DNA from: Hofstenia miamia
Lineage: Eukaryota > Xenacoelomorpha > Acoela
Assembly: GCA_004352715.1 (NCBI GenBank)
Contig: SCFE01000062.1
Location: 376,374-440,373 of the forward strand
Reading direction: 5' to 3'
DNA length: 64,000 nucleotides
How positions within the stretch are numbered: the stretch's first letter is position 1; each line of letters opens with the position of its first letter. Below the pieces are notes generated by a model that saw only the letters and a list, made by a program, of their open reading frames with translations, searched no databases and was not told the DNA's origin. The translations under genes and the position numbers were made by a program. Below, one piece after another: positions 60,301 to 64,000 of the stretch.

Positions 60301-62161
60301 NNNNNNNNNNNNNNNNNNNNNNNNNNNNNNNNNNNNNNNNNNNNNNNNNNNNNNNNNNNNNNNNNNNNNNNNNNNNNNNNNNNNNNNNNNNNNNNNNNNN
60401 NNNNNNNNNNNNNNNNNNNNNNNNNNNNNNNNNNNNNNNNNNNNNNNNNNNNNNNNNNNNNNNNNNNNNNNNNNNNNNNNNNNNNNNNNNNNNNNNNNNN
60501 NNNNNNNNNNNNNNNNNNNNNNNNNNNNNNNNNNNNNNNNNNNNNNNNNNNNNNNNNNNNNNNNNNNNNNNNNNNNNNNNNNNNNNNNNNNNNNNNNNNN
60601 NNNNNNNNNNNNNNNNNNNNNNNNNNNNNNNNNNNNNNNNNNNNNNNNNNNNNNNNNNNNNNNNNNNNNNNNNNNNNNNNNNNNNNNNNNNNNNNNNNNN
60701 NNNNNNNNNNNNNNNNNNNNNNNNNNNNNNNNNNNNNNNNNNNNNNNNNNNNNNNNNNNNNNNNNNNNNNNNNNNNNNNNNNNNNNNNNNNNNNNNNNNN
60801 NNNNNNNNNNNNNNNNNNNNNNNNNNNNNNNNNNNNNNNNNNNNNNNNNNNNNNNNNNNNNNNNNNNNNNNNNNNNNNNNNNNNNNNNNNNNNNNNNNNN
60901 NNNNNNNNNNNNNNNNNNNNNNNNNNNCTATCTTAAAACATGTGTTTAAATTACAAGCGCGATATCGCCATCTCTCTGTGTGAATACCCTCCTTTATTTC
61001 CTCTTGTTTAAATCTCAAGATTGGCTTTATCGCTCGCTTTCTGTGTGAATTCAACTATCTTAAAACATGTGTTAAAAATACAAGCCTATATCGCAAGCTT
61101 TCTGTGTGAATGCACCCTAACAATAGGACATTAGTACAAAATGGGTTATTTTTATTGCTAGATTTTTTTTGGAACACAATTGAAGTTTTGCTTCATACTA
61201 TTGATTTTATTTGGCAGATAGTTTTTTAAATTCTCTGTTCGGCCTGTTGTGGCACGTTTCATAGTTCGGTCCGGATCTGCACATGCTGACTAAAGATTTT
61301 TTAATGAAATTTCATTGTTTAGTAGCAATGTATTACAGACTCTTCTAATATGAAACTACTGTTTTAATGCAAATTTGATATTTATAAATATGTCATCCAG
61401 TTCTGTTTAAATGCATCACCAATTGCTTAGATGTATTAAACACATTTTTAAGAAGTAAAACACATTACTATGGAAGGTTTCCCACATTTTTAATATTACT
61501 ATAATGAATTCCATGCTCGGCAAAATATACGCTATTTAATTAATTTTTTTCAAGTAAACTTTTAGTCACAAAGAGCTAGATATATGTGAAATTGATACAA
61601 AAAAGCGAAATATATAAGATTCAAGTTCACAATGAGAGTGATATATAAATTTTGTGTACACAAAAGCGAGATATATGTATGTATGTATGTATATACAGTA
61701 TGTCTGTATGTTTGTGTGTATACATTTATAATAATTTCACTTAATTTAGTGGTGTAAATGTTTTGCGTGATGTGCTTCCTGCTGTACAAAGCATTGCTCA
61801 TGAATCTCTTGATGATCAGGCAGAAATTTTTTTCAACGGCTATCTTTTGCGGTTGAGTTACAATCCGACGTGTCCTATTTACTTCCAATCAGTAGGTACT
61901 TTAGCTTTAAGTTATTTAAATATTTCTTTTGTAATTGTAAATGTTATTATGAAATTACCCTAATTTATGCTTACTTTCAATTTTTTAAAGTACAGAGTGT
62001 GTATCACTATTATTCATGCACATTGTCGATTAATATTGAAATGCGCCTTCTGAATATCCACGTGCAGTCTTTGAATGAGTTATGTAGTATTTTTTAAATG
62101 AAAAATTTAATCATAAGTCTGTCTTTTAGCCCAGCTACCACAAGATAATTGGCATTTCTAG
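54311..62161 (+). CDS. TMEM214-like ER membrane protein gene, partial, 3' part uncertain
   Basis: Well-supported exons with matching phases: 54311-54537, 54578-54643, 54692-54779, 54819-54944, 54970-55100, 56767-56987, 57032-57103 and 57299 onward. Introns are 40, 48, 39, 25, 1,666, 44 and 195 nt. Order and spacing match TMEM214: LNPDELKEQINTAHSYYGN, ILWDSIVFLNSKF, a Lys-rich N-terminal region, IGYRIIIQLISKV, WIVIWSITQIAHGRAHYAFD, ADDFFNF and WACSNLNPIRIIVLL. Probable later exons are 57428-57498 (weak), 61750-61891 (VLRDVLPAVQSIAHESLDD), 61993 onward, and about 62130, where DNWHF is followed by an in-frame TAG (62159-62161). The TGA at 57381 also stops the read-through frame. TMEM214 is an ER membrane protein implicated in ER-stress caspase-4 recruitment. 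The C-terminal membrane segments were not found, so this may be a damaged gene, a mis-assembly, or one with unrecognised exons. Confidence 0.68.
55101..56766 (+). other. Long intron of the TMEM214-like gene
   Basis: A 1,666-nt AT-rich intron between exons ending at 55100 and starting at 56767 (donor GTAAAT, acceptor TTCTTAG). It contains no recognised element and is far longer than the 25-48 nt introns upstream of it. Confidence 0.6.
57474..58109 (-). CDS. Possible unidentified gene fragment, three exons (minus strand)
   Basis: Candidate exons are 57988-58109, a 23-nt micro-exon 57814-57836, and 57474-57761 ending in TAA. The joins are GT-AG with consistent phases (1, then 0). The text looks protein-like: ELQKMSLIPPEKVDSLIDGE, FAPPKVASEYA, then ILWVHVVKGLTLAVVELQT and VFCEDSIMIGAEIVSGDTDT followed by YYRVCTQVCGLCAG. 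I do not recognise the family. It lies between exons of the TMEM214-like gene on the opposite strand, and its last codons overlap the weak plus-strand exon 57428-57498, so both cannot be right. The upstream exon would lie beyond the foldback element. Confidence 0.4.
58611..61117. mobile_element. Foldback element(s) with repetitive TTCACACAGAAAG termini
   Basis: The left end begins TAAGGGTGCATTCACACAG. The inverted form, CTGTGTGAATGCACCCTTA, ends a first unit at 59913, and CTGTGTGAATGCACCCTAA occurs again at about 61100-61120 after the gap. Each arm is built from about six or seven repeats, 60-80 bp apart. The core motif is TTCACACAGAAAGC with GCGAGC on the left arm, and GCTTTCTGTGTGAAT with ATCTTAAAACATGTGTT on the right arm. 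The centre (58930-59510) is AT-rich and non-repetitive. Long modular inverted arms around a unique core are the architecture of foldback transposons. The 1,000-N gap inside suggests a second, unresolved unit. Confidence 0.8.
59928..60927. other. Assembly gap, 1,000 N, inside the foldback repeat
   Basis: A run of exactly 1,000 N. The sequence to its right (CTATCTTAAAACATGTGTTT onward) repeats, with small differences, the right arm seen at 59723-59911. The assembler evidently failed in the repetitive arms, and the real gap length is unknown. Confidence 0.95.
61118..61749. other. AT-rich sequence between foldback element and next TMEM214-like exon
   Basis: No exon was recognised. A short run of TATGTATGTATGTATG at about 61675-61692 is a simple repeat. 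The stretch ends in the acceptor TTAATTTAG used by the exon at 61750. Confidence 0.5.
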
Positions 62162-62297
62162 CATAAGTTTGTTCAACAATTGCATGTAGTTCTCAGCAAA
62201 GCGTATGATTAGTCTGAGATGACATTAAATTTAAGATCGTCTTCTATTGGACTGATAAAATTAGGTCGAGAACTCAGTACGCTAAAATTGCTTGCAG

Positions 62298-62759
62298 CTA
62301 CTTCGTGGTCGCTTTCATGTGGTGACTGTCAAGTGAGAATTCATGCTTATCAAAGAATTGGAATTGTTCTTGGAATTGGTGTAGCTCTCTTGTCATTTTG
62401 TGAGCAAGAATGGTGTTGTGCCAAATTCTACTTTCAAATAGAAAAATATAGAATATAACTTGCGCCCAAATGCTTAAAGATTTAGTCAAAGTATAAATAA
62501 GTTCCTTCTCAATCCACTGTTTACTGATGGCTTGCAGAAAGTGAAATCCTGCGAACAAAACGAGAGGAAGACCTCCTTTACTCAAGAGTAAAAATTTATT
62601 ACTGAGTAAAAGTGGTAGAGCGTTTTCCCCTGGTTTCATTATCAGGATTTGATTTTTCTGGAAACCATTTGTAAACGGTGGATTGAAAAGAAAGTTTTTC
62701 ACAGTATGCTTCCACAAACGCTTTAAGAATTTGGGCGCATCTTTTTTCTGTTTGCACAT
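62298..62759 (-). CDS. 153-aa open frame of unknown function
   Basis: A 462-bp frame without stops in very AT-rich DNA is unlikely by chance, so an exon is possible. The product is basic and hydrophobic-patchy: PKFLKRLWKHTVKNFLFNPP, then GENALPLLLSNKFLLLS, then GGLPLVLFAGFHFLQAIS, ending EQFQFFDKHEFSLDSHH. No domain was recognised. A possible acceptor (TGCAAACAG) lies just after the first ATG. It is on the opposite strand to the TMEM214-like gene and could belong with the minus-strand exons at 57474-58109. No family evidence supports it. Confidence 0.3.
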   Translation of the reverse strand: MCKQKKDAPKFLKRLWKHTVKNFLFNPPFTNGFQKNQILIMKPGENALPLLLSNKFLLLSKGGLPLVLFAGFHFLQAISKQWIEKELIYTLTKSLSIWAQVIFYIFLFESRIWHNTILAHKMTRELHQFQEQFQFFDKHEFSLDSHHMKATTK

Positions 62760-64000
62760 TTAATCATTATAACAGATTTGTTTATAGTTTTTGACCATTA
62801 ATCAACTACGCATCTTTATTCAAAGTAGAAATTTATAGACTATATTTTTTGGAAATCCTGTCTTATAACTGTAGAGTTAGAACAATTTAAGTTTGGAGAC
62901 ATCTCTTAGCAGTATTTATAAAATTTTCTAATGGAAGACGAAATATTTCCATATGCACTGTCGCAAAGCATTTTTGCATGACAAATTGAGTCAACTACAT
63001 AAACATTTTGTACTTTTTTAATAAATTGTTATTTAAAGAATCTGCATATTTTAATTACTTTTAAAGAAAATGTGCATATTTGCTTGGTAATGACTCTCAA
63101 AATAGTGACATTGCTCAGTAACTTAACTTTTTACCTCAATATTAAGTCAGTAGACACATTGTGATTACTTGACTGTTGAATAGTGGAAGGCCACAAAAAA
63201 ACCATTAATTTTTCATTTTGATAAAGTTCAGATATATTGCGTGCATTGCGTCAGTGGGAACATTAAAATACAATTCAATTAACGCATGTATAAGTGGAAT
63301 ATTACAATTTATTGTTCGATTAAGTATTTTCTGCATAAAGAATAAATTATTATTATTTTCTTCAACACTATATTATCGAGACGTGTTTTTTTCTGTCAAT
63401 ATATAATTCTAAATTTTGTTCAATTAAGAGTTCGCCCCCAATTTCACATGCATCATAAAGCTGTACATTGACCATAAAGTGATACTTTATATGGCATGAA
63501 GACATGCAATCTTAATCACTTTATACAATACCCAGAGAATAAAGTATTATTTCATTAATATTAATAATAATAATAGCAACAATAATATAACTGAATTTTA
63601 TCATACAAAGTAGGTTGACGAAGATTTTTACAAAAGTAAGCTAAAATTAATTGGATAAAAACAGGAAAAGGATTAGCAAAAAGGAAAAATATTGAATTTT
63701 GAAGATACACGTTTTTGCTTGAAATACAAATAATGAAACTATAAAATTTCATTAAGTTTTTCAGTACGAAATTAGCAGGTGAAGTGATTCGGTAGAAGAA
63801 ATTGGTGAAGATAGATTAATGAATTTTTGAGAAGAACTGTAAGATTAGAATAGGATCTATTGTAACGCACTGGGGAAGAGTTTAAATAGTTAAAGATGGC
63901 AAAGTCTGAGAGACCAATTAACAGTTAATTAGAGAAAATGTTTTGAGATAAGGGGATATTGTAAGGTGCTTGAAATTCAATAGTAGATGTGAGACTTTTG
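62760..64000. other. AT-rich sequence to the end of the window
   Basis: No gene or element could be supported. Open frames are 60-odd codons and low in information. Short AAT-type tracts occur at 63562-63585. Confidence 0.4.

Overview
This window is nuclear DNA from an AT-rich, intron-containing animal genome, probably an invertebrate. The evidence is GT-AG split genes with animal homologues, many introns of only about 40-75 nt, and a heavy load of metazoan transposons (R4/Dong-like and APE-type LINEs, hAT, piggyBac, Ty3/gypsy LTR, MITEs and foldback elements). No species can be named from the sequence. The assembly is a draft: there are three gaps of exactly 1,000 N (6274-7273, 21880-22879, 59928-60927) and two single-N joins (11276, 18842), each flanked by repeated sequence.

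Layout. 1-208 is the 3' end of an R4-like LINE with an (AAT)n tail. 307-1728 (-) is a complete three-exon gene for a 163-aa leucine-rich-repeat protein. 9661-12891 is an exact 1.6 kb duplication around a single N. 12876-28925 (-) is a complete 12-exon gamma-glutamyltransferase-family gene (573 aa, signal anchor, nucleophile Thr present, several substrate-site residues changed). Its 9.3 kb sixth intron holds a RT relic, two R4-like LINE copies and an intact piggyBac element with a 574-aa transposase. 30.5-35.3 kb holds RT relics, an LTR with primer-binding site and a decayed APE-type LINE. 36-42 kb is a field of dispersed and duplicated repeats, including two copies of a decayed hAT transposase.

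42.3-53.1 kb is a nested transposon pile. A ZMYM/TTF-type hAT element is split by a near-complete R4-like element. The (TAA) tail of that element abuts an opposite-strand APE-type LINE, and the R4-tail/LINE junction was then tandemly repeated three times. The hAT 3' end is itself duplicated. 54.3-62.2 kb (+) holds a TMEM214-like gene with very short 5' introns. Its 3' half is disturbed by a foldback element, an assembly gap and in-frame stops. A possible opposite-strand gene lies in the same interval.

The host genes (LRR protein, GGT-like, TMEM214-like) show no evident shared pathway. Two of them have a splice acceptor directly at the start ATG, which fits spliced-leader trans-splicing or a 5' UTR intron. 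Most of the unusual biology here is transposon biology: microsatellite-targeted LINEs, nesting, and foldback termini.
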